A stretch of 16,310 bases of DNA from JAYEMH01 sp034717985 [NCBI: Candidatus Ratteibacteria bacterium] (GCA_034717985.1 JAYEMH010000014.1:1-16310); one strand, 5' to 3'; shown: positions 6,773-14,437, numbered from the stretch's first letter. The notes: generated by a model not told the origin, from the sequence alone. Numbers and translations are program-made.

Positions 6773-6849
6773 TGGTACGCCCGGAGTGATTCGAACACTC
6801 GACCCTCTGCTTAGAAGGCAGATGCTCTATCCAACTGAGCTACGGGCGC
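6773..6849 (-). tRNA. tRNA-Arg (UCU)
   Basis: The minus strand shows acceptor GCGCCCG pairing with CGGGCGT (one G-U pair), the D arm TAGCTCAGTTGGATAGAG, an anticodon stem CTGCC/GGCAG-like helix with TCT in the loop, the T loop GTTCGAATC, discriminator A and an encoded CCA. Confidence 0.96.
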
Positions 6850-6852
6850 ACA

Positions 6853-6930
6853 TGGTCGGGGTGAGAGGATTTGAACCTCCGACTTCCTGCTCCCAAAGCA
6901 GGCGCGCTAGCCGGGCTGCGCCACACCCCG
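6853..6930 (-). tRNA. tRNA-Pro (UGG)
   Basis: The minus strand shows acceptor CGGGGTG pairing with CACCCCG, the anticodon stem CCTGC/GCAGG with loop TTTGGGA giving TGG, the T loop GTTCAAATC, and an encoded CCA. It is the first tRNA of the operon, three bases upstream of tRNA-Arg. Confidence 0.96.
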
Positions 6931-6948
6931 TTTTTTTCCCACGGTGTA

Positions 6949-6977
6949 ATTATAGGCTAAATTAAGGCGCTGGTCAA
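6949..6977 (-). promoter_or_regulatory. Promoter of the tRNA operon
   Basis: TTGACC (6972-6977) and TATAAT (6949-6954) are separated by 17 bases on the minus strand, 18 bases upstream of the tRNA-Pro 5' end. This is a strong sigma-70 match, as expected for stable RNA genes. Confidence 0.85.
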
Positions 6978-6983
6978 GGAAAA

Positions 6984-7037
6984 GGTTGCAAAATCATGGT
7001 TGCAAAATCATGGTTGCAAAATCAGGTTGCAAAATCA
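6984..7037. repeat. Tandem repeat, four copies of GGTTGCAAAATCA(T)
   Basis: Two 14-base and two 13-base copies follow one another without mismatch in the spacer between the tRNA operon and the AsmA-type gene. Each unit contains TTGCAA, which resembles a -35 box; the last copy supplies the -35 of the predicted promoter. Confidence 0.85.
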
Positions 7038-7054
7038 ACTGCGTAAGGTATAAT
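7027..7054 (+). promoter_or_regulatory. Likely promoter of the AsmA-type gene
   Basis: TTGCAA (7027-7032) in the last repeat unit is followed after 16 bases by TATAAT (7049-7054). The gene starts at 7096, leaving a leader of about 35 bases. Confidence 0.6.
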
Positions 7055-7060
7055 AACTTG

Positions 7061-7089
7061 TATTTCGTATCTCGTATTTAGTATTTCGC
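7061..7089. repeat. Dispersed TCGTATCTCGTATTT-type repeat in the AsmA leader
   Basis: TATTTCGTATCTCGTATTT and a following GTATTTCG lie in the 5' leader of the AsmA-type gene. The same units, in the same plus-strand direction, occur at 11316-11345 in front of rph. Confidence 0.7.
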
Positions 7090-7095
7090 AAAAAG

Positions 7096-9873
7096 ATGAA
7101 ACTGCAAAAAAAGATATTAATTCTTTCTGTTTTTATAACAGCCATTATATTCGGTTTAAGCTTTTATCTGGAAAAAGTGTTTCTCCCGGAAAAAATCAAG
7201 ACGCTGGCTGTATCTTTCCTTAAAGAAAAGTTGGATCTGGAAGCATCTATCAAATCAGTAAAATTTAGTTTCTGGAAAGGTATCCAGCTAACTGATTTCG
7301 TTATAAACAATCCGGCTGAATTTGAACAGAAAAGATTATTAGAGGTCAAGAAAGCTGTTTTAAAGCCGGCTCTGCTGCCGCTTTTGCGCAAGAGTCTGGT
7401 TATCTCGACTATAGTTATTGATGAGCCGCTTTTCAGTCTGGAGCGAAATCCAAACGGCCTCTGGAACATCGCTCGATTTTTGGAGCCATCTCAAAGCGAA
7501 TTCCCCTCAGCCGCTAAATCGCGAAGCAAACAATTTTCCCTTCGTATTTCTAAAGTTATTATCCAGAACGGAAATATTTTCTTTACTGATAAGGGAATTG
7601 AACCGTCTTTTTCCCGGCAAATCAAAAACCTTAATCTAAATATTTCCCCCCTCGGTCTTCACCTGGCTTTAATTTACCGTCTCTCCCTACTGATAGATGA
7701 AGATGGAACAGAGGTAGAAGCCAGAGGCAAATTTTTCCCTTTAGCCCGGCGAGGCGGGATTAACTTAGCCATCCGGCATCTTGGCCTGTCCGGCTTTACT
7801 CCTTATCTAAATAAATTTGCTACATTTTCCTTTGACAACGGATATCTGGATATAGCCGCTGAGCTTTCGGTAAATAAAAATACCCTGGGGGGACACACTC
7901 AGCTTGACCTGTCACAAATAGTTTTCTACCTGAAAGATGTTTATGATACCCCTTTAGTTTTTTCATCCGGCAAAATTGCCACCCGCTTCCGCCTGGATGA
8001 AAAATTGGAAGAGATTAATTTCCAGAATAGCTCTATTTCTCTCGGAGAAATGAATATTAATGGGCAGGGCCGAATTAAGTCTTTCAAAACTAATCCCCAG
8101 CTGACCTTCAATTTTTCCAGCCCTCTTCTTGACCTTAAGAATATAACCTTTGCCATTCCCACCACCAGTCTTGATTTTTACAAATCGTTAAAGGCCGAGG
8201 GGCCCTTTAAAATTGCCCAAGGTGAAATTTTCATGCCCTTTAAAAAAATGCCTGAGACAGATTATAAAGTAACGGCGGAATTGCAAAAAGCCGGTTGTTC
8301 CTTCGGCTTTCTTGCCTCAAGAATAGAAAATATGCAAGGGAATTTAAACTTTGACCGGGATAAAATTGAAACCTCCGACCTTAAAGCCCGGATTGAAAAA
8401 CTGCCTTTTTCCGTCAACGGAAGCTGGGGGGTGAAACCACCGGCAAAAGTTAATTTAAATTTTCCCTTCCCGCAATTCTCTCTTGGAAATCTGCAAAATG
8501 CCCTGGGAAAAAATTTCCCCGGATTGACTTTTCCTTTGGATTTTCAGGGCAGTGGCAAGGGCAATTTGAATATTATCGGCAAAGAAAAAAAACTGAACTG
8601 GCGGGGCGGACTACAAATTATTGAAGGCATAATTTCCCGGCCCAACTGGGATAACAAAATTGAAAAAGTAAACGGCCGAATTGATTTTACCGATAATTCA
8701 CTTTCCGTAAAGTCGCTTAAAGGCTTTTGGCAAAATAATCCTTTGACTTTGACCGGCCGTTTGAAAAATTTTAAACAGCCGCAGATAGAAATAAACTTAA
8801 GCGGTCCGGAAAGTAACCTGAAAGGCCGGACTAAATCTACAGATTCAGGGGAACTATTGGATTTATCCGGAAATTACCGGGGTATCCCTATTAAACTTCA
8901 GGGTAAAATTAAAAAGTTAGCCCCTTTAATTGTTGATTGCAAACTGAAAAGCTTCCCGCTGGAGGTGGAAAAACTGGCAACGATTCTCCCGGCTAACTTC
9001 AAGGAAATTTTTAAGAAGTTCAAGTTATCCGGCGCCAACCGATTTAGCGCTAATCTCCAGGGCAATCTCTTGGACTGGAAAACATGGAAGGCTAATGGTA
9101 ATTTTTCTTTTCCTCATTTCCATATTTTTGATTTGAACTTAAAAGAATTCTCTTCTAATTTTAATCTGGACCGGCAGAAATTATCTCTCTCTTATTTAAA
9201 AGCCGTTCTTTACGGCGGGGCAATGCAGGGAGATTTTCAAATCAACTTCGCCGAAGCTTATCCCGGTTATCTGGGCAATTTATTGCTGTCAAACATTGAT
9301 TTAGCCAGATTAACTAAGGATACCGATTGGAAGGATAAAGGCATTGAAGGTTTAGCCGCCGCCGAGATTAAATTTAACGGCTTTGACGCTGATTGGGATA
9401 GACTTAAAGGAAAAGGCTGGCTTCATCTCCTCGGAAGCCGCCTCTGGGAAATTCCTCTTCTGGGAGAACTGGCTAATATTTTATTAATTCCCGGACTGGA
9501 TAAAAGTATTATTCGCGAAGGGCACTGTAATTTTAATATAAACCAGGGGCGGGCCTATACTAAAGATTTAAAACTGTTAAGCGATAACGTTTCCCTTGAA
9601 GCCGAAGGAAGCATCGGCTTTGACAGCACCCTTGATTTTGATATTACCATGCAGTTTTCCGGAGGGCTTAAAAAAGAAGCAAAAGCTTTAACCAAATTAG
9701 CCGATTTGGTTTTAAAAACCGTAGAATATCTACTCATTCAGGTAGAACTTAAAGGAACAATAGCCGACCCTGAATATGATGTTCTTCCTTTCCCGATTGA
9801 AAAAATCCTGCGAAAAGAACTAAAAAAGAAGGTGGGAGATTTCTTTCTGGATTTGCTGGAGAAAAAGAAATAA
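7096..9873 (+). CDS. AsmA family protein, large periplasmic lipid-transport type
   Basis: The 925-residue protein starts with a single signal anchor (ILILSVFITAIIFGLSFYL, about residues 7-26) and is otherwise a long beta-rich periplasmic chain. The region after the anchor (KIKTLAVSFLKEKLDLEASIKSVKFSFWKG) is the AsmA N-terminal pattern. The C-terminal 200 residues (DWDRLKGKGWLHL, IPLLGELANIL, REGHCNFNINQGRAYT, FDSTLDFDITMQF) match the AsmA-like C-terminal region. AsmA/TamB/YhdP proteins span the periplasm and are implicated in moving phospholipids to, or maintaining, the outer membrane, so the gene implies a Gram-negative envelope. It is longer than E. coli AsmA (617). The start has only a weak AAAAAG before ATG. 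It stands alone, facing the housekeeping cluster tail to tail. Confidence 0.88.
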   Translation: MKLQKKILILSVFITAIIFGLSFYLEKVFLPEKIKTLAVSFLKEKLDLEASIKSVKFSFWKGIQLTDFVINNPAEFEQKRLLEVKKAVLKPALLPLLRKSLVISTIVIDEPLFSLERNPNGLWNIARFLEPSQSEFPSAAKSRSKQFSLRISKVIIQNGNIFFTDKGIEPSFSRQIKNLNLNISPLGLHLALIYRLSLLIDEDGTEVEARGKFFPLARRGGINLAIRHLGLSGFTPYLNKFATFSFDNGYLDIAAELSVNKNTLGGHTQLDLSQIVFYLKDVYDTPLVFSSGKIATRFRLDEKLEEINFQNSSISLGEMNINGQGRIKSFKTNPQLTFNFSSPLLDLKNITFAIPTTSLDFYKSLKAEGPFKIAQGEIFMPFKKMPETDYKVTAELQKAGCSFGFLASRIENMQGNLNFDRDKIETSDLKARIEKLPFSVNGSWGVKPPAKVNLNFPFPQFSLGNLQNALGKNFPGLTFPLDFQGSGKGNLNIIGKEKKLNWRGGLQIIEGIISRPNWDNKIEKVNGRIDFTDNSLSVKSLKGFWQNNPLTLTGRLKNFKQPQIEINLSGPESNLKGRTKSTDSGELLDLSGNYRGIPIKLQGKIKKLAPLIVDCKLKSFPLEVEKLATILPANFKEIFKKFKLSGANRFSANLQGNLLDWKTWKANGNFSFPHFHIFDLNLKEFSSNFNLDRQKLSLSYLKAVLYGGAMQGDFQINFAEAYPGYLGNLLLSNIDLARLTKDTDWKDKGIEGLAAAEIKFNGFDADWDRLKGKGWLHLLGSRLWEIPLLGELANILLIPGLDKSIIREGHCNFNINQGRAYTKDLKLLSDNVSLEAEGSIGFDSTLDFDITMQFSGGLKKEAKALTKLADLVLKTVEYLLIQVELKGTIADPEYDVLPFPIEKILRKELKKKVGDFFLDLLEKKK

Positions 9874-9980
9874 TAAAATGGCGTCTAAGCCCATTTTAGT
9901 CCATAGTCAACAGATAGAAAGACAGATAAAAATTTAAGATTTAACTATGGTCTGTGGACTGGTATTATGGACCGTGGACT
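9874..9980. repeat. Convergent gene end with hairpin and short inverted repeats
   Basis: TAAAATGG (9874-9881) pairs with CCATTTTA (9891-9898) directly after the AsmA stop and may form a terminator, though no T-run follows. The rest of the spacer repeats AGTCCA/TGGACT words (9898, 9956, 9968 and 9975 areas) in both orientations. These could fold into a second hairpin that serves the end of rdgB. Confidence 0.5.
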
Positions 9981-10584
9981 ATTTTACTAAAGTTTTAATA
10001 ACTTTTGCCATCTTCTTAAGGGCGCGACAGCGATGGCTAAGCTTGTTCTTTTCTGAGGGTAGAAGTTCGGCAAAGGTTTTTTTGTAAGGCGGGTAATAGA
10101 AAAGCGGATCATAACCGAATCCTCTCCGGCCGCGCAAACGAGTAAGAATATAACCGGAACATTCCCCTTCGGCAACTTCAATTATCTTCCGGGGACTGGC
10201 GAGAACCACAGAACAACGAAAGGCGGCCCGGCGCCGGGAAAACGGCACTCCTTTTAGTTCCTTAAGCAGCTTCTGATTATTCGCCCGGTAGGTAACTTGT
10301 TTGCCGGCGTAACGGGCCGAAAACACACCCGGCCTTCCGCCCAAAGCTTTCACTTCTAAACCAGAATCATCAGCCAGGGCAAGCCTGGAGGTAAATTTAG
10401 CTGCTGCTTGAGCTTTTTTAACGGCATTTCCCTTAAAAGTAAAGGCATTTTCCCTGACCGGAGGCATAGAGGGAAAATTATCCAGGCTGAACAGCTTTAT
10501 CGGCAGGCCTTTTAAAATACTGACTATTTCCTTTTGTTTTTTTTTATTCCTGGTGGCTAAAACAATCTCTATTTTTCTGGCCAT
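9979..10584 (-). CDS. rdgB: XTP/dITP diphosphatase (RdgB/Ham1 family)
   Basis: The 201-residue protein hydrolyses non-canonical purine triphosphates such as XTP, dITP and ITP to the monophosphate and pyrophosphate, keeping damaged purines out of DNA and RNA. Family motifs are intact: the N-terminal VLATRNKKKQKEI substrate loop, the LADDSGLEVKALGGRPGVFSARYAG metal-binding signature, GFGYDPLFYYP, and the terminal SHRCRALKKM. Length is typical. Its ATG overlaps the rph stop by one base (TAATG), showing translational coupling. The rph-rdgB pairing is widespread in bacteria, which supports both calls. Confidence 0.96.
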   Translation of the reverse strand: MARKIEIVLATRNKKKQKEIVSILKGLPIKLFSLDNFPSMPPVRENAFTFKGNAVKKAQAAAKFTSRLALADDSGLEVKALGGRPGVFSARYAGKQVTYRANNQKLLKELKGVPFSRRRAAFRCSVVLASPRKIIEVAEGECSGYILTRLRGRRGFGYDPLFYYPPYKKTFAELLPSEKNKLSHRCRALKKMAKVIKTLVK

Positions 10585-11306
10585 TAGATAATTTCACCCA
10601 CCACCTTTTTCTGGATAGCAATAAGTTTTTTTATCCCCTGCCTGGCTAAACTCACTAATTTTCCCATATCAGATGAGGTAAACGGCTCTTTTTCGGCTGT
10701 TCCCTGAATTTCAACAAATTTTCCCTTTCCGGTCATAATCACGTTCATATCTACCTGAGCAGTTGAATCCTCATGGTAGCACAAATCCAGCAAAAACTCT
10801 CCATCCTTTATACCAACGCTGGTAGCCGCCACCCAGTCTTTCACCGGAAGTCTTCCGATCAATTGCTCTTGGTGAAGTTTCTTCAGGGCTTCTATCATAG
10901 CTACAAAAGCTCCGGTAATGGCGGCGGTGCGTGTGCCGCCATCAGCTTGAATTACATCACAGTCAATCCAGATGGTTTTCTCACCCAAAAGATTCAAATC
11001 AACTACGGACCGAAGGGACCGGCTGATTAAGCGCTGAATTTCATGTGTTCTTCCGCCAATTTTTCCCCGGGAGGATTCCCTGGTAATTCTCTCCGTAGCC
11101 GAACGGGGTAACATGCCGTATTCAGCGGTAATCCAGCCTTTGCCTTTACCCTTTAAAAACGGCGGCACTTTTTCTTCAACACTGGCAGTACAGATAACTC
11201 TGGTATCACCCAGCTCAATCAAAGCAGAACCTTCGGCATATTTATTAAAATTTTTCCTGATTTTAACCGGTCTGAGCTCTCCATTTTTTCTTTCATCCGG
11301 ACGCAT
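10584..11306 (-). CDS. rph: Ribonuclease PH
   Basis: RNase PH trims tRNA 3' ends with inorganic phosphate. The 240-residue protein opens with [16 protein letters not shown], the family's N-terminus. It carries [34 protein letters not shown], the basic [19 protein letters not shown]-binding stretch and the catalytic region [17 protein letters not shown]. The start at 11306 is preceded by GGAGGGAGCT, a strong ribosome binding site. A longer in-frame extension to 11348 would only translate a dispersed repeat, so I reject it. It overlaps rdgB by one base and follows the fumarase beta gene after about 59 bases of repeat-containing spacer. Confidence 0.97.
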   Translation of the reverse strand: MRPDERKNGELRPVKIRKNFNKYAEGSALIELGDTRVICTASVEEKVPPFLKGKGKGWITAEYGMLPRSATERITRESSRGKIGGRTHEIQRLISRSLRSVVDLNLLGEKTIWIDCDVIQADGGTRTAAITGAFVAMIEALKKLHQEQLIGRLPVKDWVAATSVGIKDGEFLLDLCYHEDSTAQVDMNVIMTGKGKFVEIQGTAEKEPFTSSDMGKLVSLARQGIKKLIAIQKKVVGEII

Positions 11307-11315
11307 AGCTCCCTC

Positions 11316-11345
11316 CGTATTTCGTATTTGGTATCTCGTATCTCG
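11316..11345. repeat. Dispersed CGTATTTCGTATTTGGTATCTCG repeat in the rph leader
   Basis: Four near-copies of a 7-8 base unit (CGTATTT or GTATCTC) lie ten bases upstream of the rph start codon. The related run at 7061-7089 precedes the AsmA-type gene, so the repeat is dispersed in the genome. Confidence 0.7.
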
Positions 11346-11365
11346 CAATCGCGTGTTTGATATTT

Positions 11366-11899
11366 CTAATATATTGAAAGACCCCGAGAATCAATAGCGA
11401 CAATAACCGGAAAATCTTCCACCTCAACCCGGAATATCGCCTCCGGGCCTAAATCCTTATAAGCAACTCTGGAAAGCGATTTAACCCTTTTGGATAAATA
11501 GGCGGCCGCCCCGCCAATGGTAATTAAATATACCGCTTTAAATTTTTTAATCGCCGCAATCACTGCCTTGTCTCTTTTGCCTTTGCCAATGGTTCCGGCC
11601 AGACCTAAAGATAGAAGCTCAGGGGTAAATTTATCCATGCGGGAGCTGGTTGTCGGGCCGATGGCTCCGCTTATTCTGCCCGGAGGGGACGGGGTGGGAC
11701 CGGTATAATACAGAAATTGATTATTTAAATCCACCGGGATTGGTCTTTTTTTTCTCAGGCTATCGATTAATCTCTGGTGGGCTTTATCGCGGGCCGTATA
11801 TACAAAACCGGAAACAGAGATAAATTCCCCCGGATGAAAATCGGCCAAAATTTTTTTATTCTCTACCGGGACAATTAATTTTCTCGCTTTAGTTATCAT
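11366..11899 (-). CDS. Class I fumarate hydratase, beta subunit (C-terminal Fe-S hydro-lyase type)
   Basis: The 177-residue protein is the small subunit of two-subunit, [4Fe-4S]-dependent fumarase (or tartrate dehydratase), which interconverts fumarate and malate. Diagnostic stretches are [16 protein letters not shown], the glycine- and proline-rich [45 protein letters not shown] and the end [14 protein letters not shown]. Length is normal for the separate subunit. It starts five bases after the alpha-subunit stop, so the two are co-translated. Sequence alone does not separate fumarase from L-tartrate dehydratase; fumarase is more likely in a housekeeping cluster. Confidence 0.93.
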   Translation of the reverse strand: MITKARKLIVPVENKKILADFHPGEFISVSGFVYTARDKAHQRLIDSLRKKRPIPVDLNNQFLYYTGPTPSPPGRISGAIGPTTSSRMDKFTPELLSLGLAGTIGKGKRDKAVIAAIKKFKAVYLITIGGAAAYLSKRVKSLSRVAYKDLGPEAIFRVEVEDFPVIVAIDSRGLSIY

Positions 11900-11904
11900 T
11901 TTTT

Positions 11905-12741
11905 CTAAATTTCTGCCCGGGCCCAGCGCAGGGAATGGCAGCTTAAACTAACAGCTACCGGTAAGCCGGCGATGTGGGTAGGTGAATGCCCTGCCTTGAC
12001 GGCCAGGGCGGTAAATCTGCCTCCCCAGGCGACTGCTCCTATATCCAATTTATTTACGGATTTGAGAATGCTTTTTTCTAAATTCCGAAACAATTTTTCG
12101 CGGGTAACTTTTCCCAGCCGGTTGATTAAAATAGTTTTAGAAATTAAAACTGCCTGCTCTAAAGAACCGCCTATGCCGACACCGATAAAAAGAGGCGGAC
12201 AGCAATTTGCCCCTTTTTCTTTAACTAACTCTACCACCAATTTTTCGATATCCGAAACCCTTGAAGTAGGCTGAAGCATGGCCGTATGACTTACGTTTTC
12301 GCTGCCAAATCCTTTTATCATAAGAGTAAATTTTAACTTGCCGCCCGGAACAATCCTCTGGTGGACGGGCGCAGGCGCAAAATCAGTCTTTTCCCGTTTA
12401 AGAGGATGAAGAACAACTGAACGGCGCAAATATCCCTGCCGGTAGCCCTGCCGGATTCCTTTCCAGACAGCTTTCTCTATGGAACCGCCAATAAACCCAA
12501 TCTCCTGTCCAATGTCTAAAAAAACTAAAGGCAGCCCCGTATCCTGACAAAGAGGTATCTTCTCTTTCCTGGCAATCGAGGCATTTTCTAAAATGCTTTC
12601 TATTACCCATCTTTCCCGGCCAACAGCTTTACCCCGGGCATCCTGCAGGAGTTTTTTTACCGGCTTGGGTAAATTGAAATTTGCCTCAAACACTAACTCT
12701 TTGATTTTTTCCCCGATGCGCTCAACTTTAATCTTTCGCAT
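11905..12741 (-). CDS. Class I fumarate hydratase, alpha subunit (Fe-S)
   Basis: The 278-residue protein binds the catalytic [4Fe-4S] cluster of class I fumarase. Three cysteine sites expected as ligands are present: Cys65 in PLCQDTGLP, Cys180/181 in GANCCPPLFIGVGIGGS, and Cys268 near the C-terminus. GFGSEN near 144 replaces the more usual GGGSEN, and HSPTHIAGLPVAV is intact. I placed the start at the ATG at 12741 (MRKIKVERIG) because homologues begin there; the 32 in-frame codons upstream only translate hairpin repeats. No strong ribosome binding site is visible, which is odd for a central enzyme. It follows coaB after 160 bases filled with hairpins. Confidence 0.93.
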   Translation of the reverse strand: MRKIKVERIGEKIKELVFEANFNLPKPVKKLLQDARGKAVGRERWVIESILENASIARKEKIPLCQDTGLPLVFLDIGQEIGFIGGSIEKAVWKGIRQGYRQGYLRRSVVLHPLKREKTDFAPAPVHQRIVPGGKLKFTLMIKGFGSENVSHTAMLQPTSRVSDIEKLVVELVKEKGANCCPPLFIGVGIGGSLEQAVLISKTILINRLGKVTREKLFRNLEKSILKSVNKLDIGAVAWGGRFTALAVKAGHSPTHIAGLPVAVSLSCHSLRWARAEI

Positions 12742-12759
12742 AATTTTTTTTAGCTTTTT

Positions 12760-12850
12760 GAGATTTCTGAAAACCCAGAAATCTCTAAATCTGCGCCCCG
12801 AGAAATCCAAAGGATTTCCGGGATTAAGTGCCCGCAATTCTTCGAATTGC
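12760..12850. repeat. Three consecutive hairpins in the fumarase leader
   Basis: Three inverted repeats follow each other: GAGATTTCTG with CAGAAATCTC (12760-12785), CCCG-GAAATCC with GGATTTC-CGGG (12797-12822), and GCAATTC with GAATTGC (12834-12850). All lie on the coaB-fumarase transcript directly upstream of the fumarase alpha start. They could be a mobile palindromic element or a regulatory or mRNA-stabilising structure. I do not recognise a known riboswitch. Confidence 0.65.
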
Positions 12851-12881
12851 AGGGTATAAACTTTTTAAAATCTGTGTAATC

Positions 12882-12913
12882 AGAGGTCTCTGAGGTTTTT
12901 TTCAGAGACCTCT
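12882..12913. terminator. Strong hairpin overlapping the coaB stop codon
   Basis: AGAGGTCTCTGA (12882-12893) pairs perfectly with TCAGAGACCTCT (12902-12913) around an eight-base GGTTTTTT loop. The right arm contains the last codons and stop of coaB. On the plus strand a short T-run follows, typical of an intrinsic terminator. On the minus strand, where the cluster is transcribed, no T-run follows, so read-through to fumarase is likely or partial. Confidence 0.55.
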
Positions 12914-13567
12914 TTTTACGCTTGAAACTTTATCTAAAATTAAATCAGCAACAGCTCTTTTTCTCTGCCTGGGGATTGAAGTAATTCTTCCTCCCTTTTC
13001 CGCCAATTTACACCGGGTGAAGTCTTTGCCTATTACCCCGCCCGGCTGGCGAAGGTTGACACCGACAAATAAATCAGCGTTTTTTTCTATTAGTTTCTTT
13101 CTTGCCCGGCCTTCAACATTCCCTGTTTCGGCGCAAAAACCAACTAAAATCCTCTTCCCCTTTTTCCTCCCCAGCCAGGCAAGAATATCAGGATTTCTAA
13201 TGAGGCTGAGGGAGATCCGGGGCTTCTTCTCTTTTTTGATTTTGCTCATTTTGATTTTTGCCGGACGGAAATCAGCCACCGCCGCCGCCATAATAATTAT
13301 ATCGGCTTTCAGGTAATTTAATCTGACTTCCTTAAACATCTCCCGGGCAGAATTAACTGCAATGGCTTTAAAGGGCAATTTTCCGAAATAATTCTGGCTG
13401 GCGGTTATAAAGATTACCTTTCCTTTTCGTGAATGAACCGCTTCGGCCAAAGCCAGGCCCATTTTCCCGCTGGAAGCATTACTGATGAAACGAACCGGAT
13501 CGATGGGTTCCCGAGTTCCTCCGGAGGTAACAAGGATAACCTTTCCTTGGAAATCTTGTTTGGGCAT
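12902..13567 (-). CDS. coaB: Phosphopantothenate--cysteine ligase (CoaB), stand-alone
   Basis: CoaB couples 4'-phosphopantothenate to cysteine in coenzyme A synthesis, using CTP in bacteria. The 221 residues match the C-terminal half of Dfp/Coa[39 protein letters not shown], the catalytic-asparagine region [11 protein letters not shown], and the [14 protein letters not shown] motif with the conserved lysine. In most bacteria this domain is fused behind CoaC; here it is separate, 204 bases downstream of coaC and in the same reading phase. The ATG at 13567 has AAAAAGGT too close for ideal initiation, so the true start is uncertain by a few codons. Its last codons form one arm of a strong hairpin. 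Confidence 0.94.
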   Translation of the reverse strand: MPKQDFQGKVILVTSGGTREPIDPVRFISNASSGKMGLALAEAVHSRKGKVIFITASQNYFGKLPFKAIAVNSAREMFKEVRLNYLKADIIIMAAAVADFRPAKIKMSKIKKEKKPRISLSLIRNPDILAWLGRKKGKRILVGFCAETGNVEGRARKKLIEKNADLFVGVNLRQPGGVIGKDFTRCKLAEKGGRITSIPRQRKRAVADLILDKVSSVKRGL

Positions 13568-13574
13568 ACCTTTT

Positions 13575-13762
13575 TGAAAAAGTAGGAAGTTATAAATTTA
13601 AAATCACCAATAACCAAGATACAAACAAACACCAATATTCAATAACCAGTTATCACACCTATAGTTTATTACTGATTTTATTACATTTTTGGTTATTTGA
13701 ATTTGGTTATTGGTTATTATTTGGTTATTGTATCGTGTTTCTTGGTTATTATCTATTTCCTG
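13575..13762. repeat. Repeat-rich, imperfectly palindromic spacer between coaC and coaB
   Basis: TTGGTTATT occurs several times in the right part (about 13689-13749) and its complement AATAACCA at least twice in the left part (about 13601-13640). The spacer can therefore fold back on itself. Flanks AAAAAGTAGGAAGTTATA and the complement of TATCTATTTCCTGCTGCTTTTT are also related. It has no coding character. It may be an inserted palindromic element. Confidence 0.7.
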
Positions 13763-13771
13763 CTGCTTTTT

Positions 13772-14329
13772 CTAAACGGGAATTTTCAATATTTTAAAAA
13801 CTTCGGAGACAATTTTTCCCACCTCTATTAACCGCCCCAGGCCTTCGTCCCCGCAGGCTAAGCGGCCTTTTCCCGGCCCTAAAAAGTGGAATCCGTCCTT
13901 CTTTAATTTTTTGATGTTTTCCCGAACAAGGCTATTTTTATACATATGCCTGTTCATCGCCGGACAAATCAAGACCGGAGAGGAAGCGCTGATAATTAAG
14001 GTACTCAGGAAATCATCAGCCATACCGCCGGCCATCTTCCCGATTATATTGGCGCTGGCCGGAGCAATAATAATCAGACTCGCCCGTTGGGCCAAAGAAA
14101 TGTGGTTAACATCCAAATTTTTTTTAGTAGAAAATAAATCAGTAATAACCGGCTCCTTAGACAAGGCTTGAAAGGTTAAAGGCCGGATGAATTTTTGCGC
14201 CGCCTTAGTCATAACCACCGTTACCCTGAAATTTTTCCGGGTCAATTGGCTCACCAGCTCGGCCGCTTTAAAAGCGGCGATACTGCCGGTAACCCCAACT
14301 ACTATTTCTTTCTTTTTTCCTTCTTCCAT
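13772..14329 (-). CDS. coaC: Phosphopantothenoylcysteine decarboxylase (CoaC), stand-alone flavoprotein
   Basis: CoaC is an FMN enzyme that decarboxylates 4'-phospho-N-pantothenoylcysteine to 4'-phosphopantetheine. The 185 residues cover the whole domain. VVGVTGSIAAFKAAELV is the flavin-binding start, and NHISLAQRASLIIIAPASANIIGKMAGGMADD contains the active-site histidine. PAMNRHMY is the PxMNxxMW-type substrate motif, with Tyr in place of the usual Trp. GRLACGDEGLGR carries the catalytic cysteine. The protein stops at the point where bifunctional CoaBC would continue into CoaB. It follows rpoZ, as coaBC does in many bacteria. A weak AGAG lies in front of the ATG. Confidence 0.95.
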   Translation of the reverse strand: MEEGKKKEIVVGVTGSIAAFKAAELVSQLTRKNFRVTVVMTKAAQKFIRPLTFQALSKEPVITDLFSTKKNLDVNHISLAQRASLIIIAPASANIIGKMAGGMADDFLSTLIISASSPVLICPAMNRHMYKNSLVRENIKKLKKDGFHFLGPGKGRLACGDEGLGRLIEVGKIVSEVFKILKIPV

Positions 14330-14339
14330 TTTTCTCTTT

Positions 14340-14437
14340 TATAATTTAATAGGCTGCCGCGAAACTCGTTCAGCCTATAATCAAGGGCGGCACTTTCCTG
14401 CCTGCCGGCAGGCAGGTGTGACGCCCTATAATTTAAT
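14340..14437. mobile_element. 76-bp palindromic (MITE/REP-like) insertion with 11-bp target duplication
   Basis: TATAATTTAAT occurs at 14340-14350 and again at 14427-14437, flanking 76 bases. Inside are the perfect palindrome CCTGCCTGCCGGCAGGCAGG (14397-14416), extended by GGGCGGCAC and GTGACGCCC arms with one mismatch, and a second hairpin AGGCTG/CAGCCT (14351-14376). Removing the insert and one duplicate restores rpoZ ending in the same four residues with TAA instead of TAG, and places coaC about ten bases downstream. Confidence 0.7.

Noticed and set aside
6747-6965. Plus-strand 72-codon open frame across the tRNA cluster
   Set aside because: It is the reverse complement of tRNA-Arg and tRNA-Pro, a well-known kind of false protein; both tRNAs fold well.
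6984-7037. CRISPR array
   Set aside because: The four GGTTGCAAAATCA units are directly adjacent with no spacers and are too short.
11307-11348. Fourteen-codon N-terminal extension of RNase PH
   Set aside because: It translates the dispersed GTATTTCG-type repeat; the ATG at 11306 has a strong ribosome binding site and the family start.
10773-11397. Plus-strand open frames opposite rph
   Set aside because: They are antisense shadows of a clearly conserved gene and have no ribosome binding site.
12742-12837. Thirty-two-codon N-terminal extension of fumarase alpha
   Set aside because: It translates hairpin repeats and family members start at the internal methionine.
12760-12850. Known riboswitch upstream of fumarase
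   Set aside because: Only simple hairpins are visible, with no conserved ligand-binding core that I recognise.
13575-13762. CRISPR-like repeats between coaC and coaB
   Set aside because: TTGGTTATT units are short, irregularly spaced and present in both orientations, unlike CRISPR repeats.
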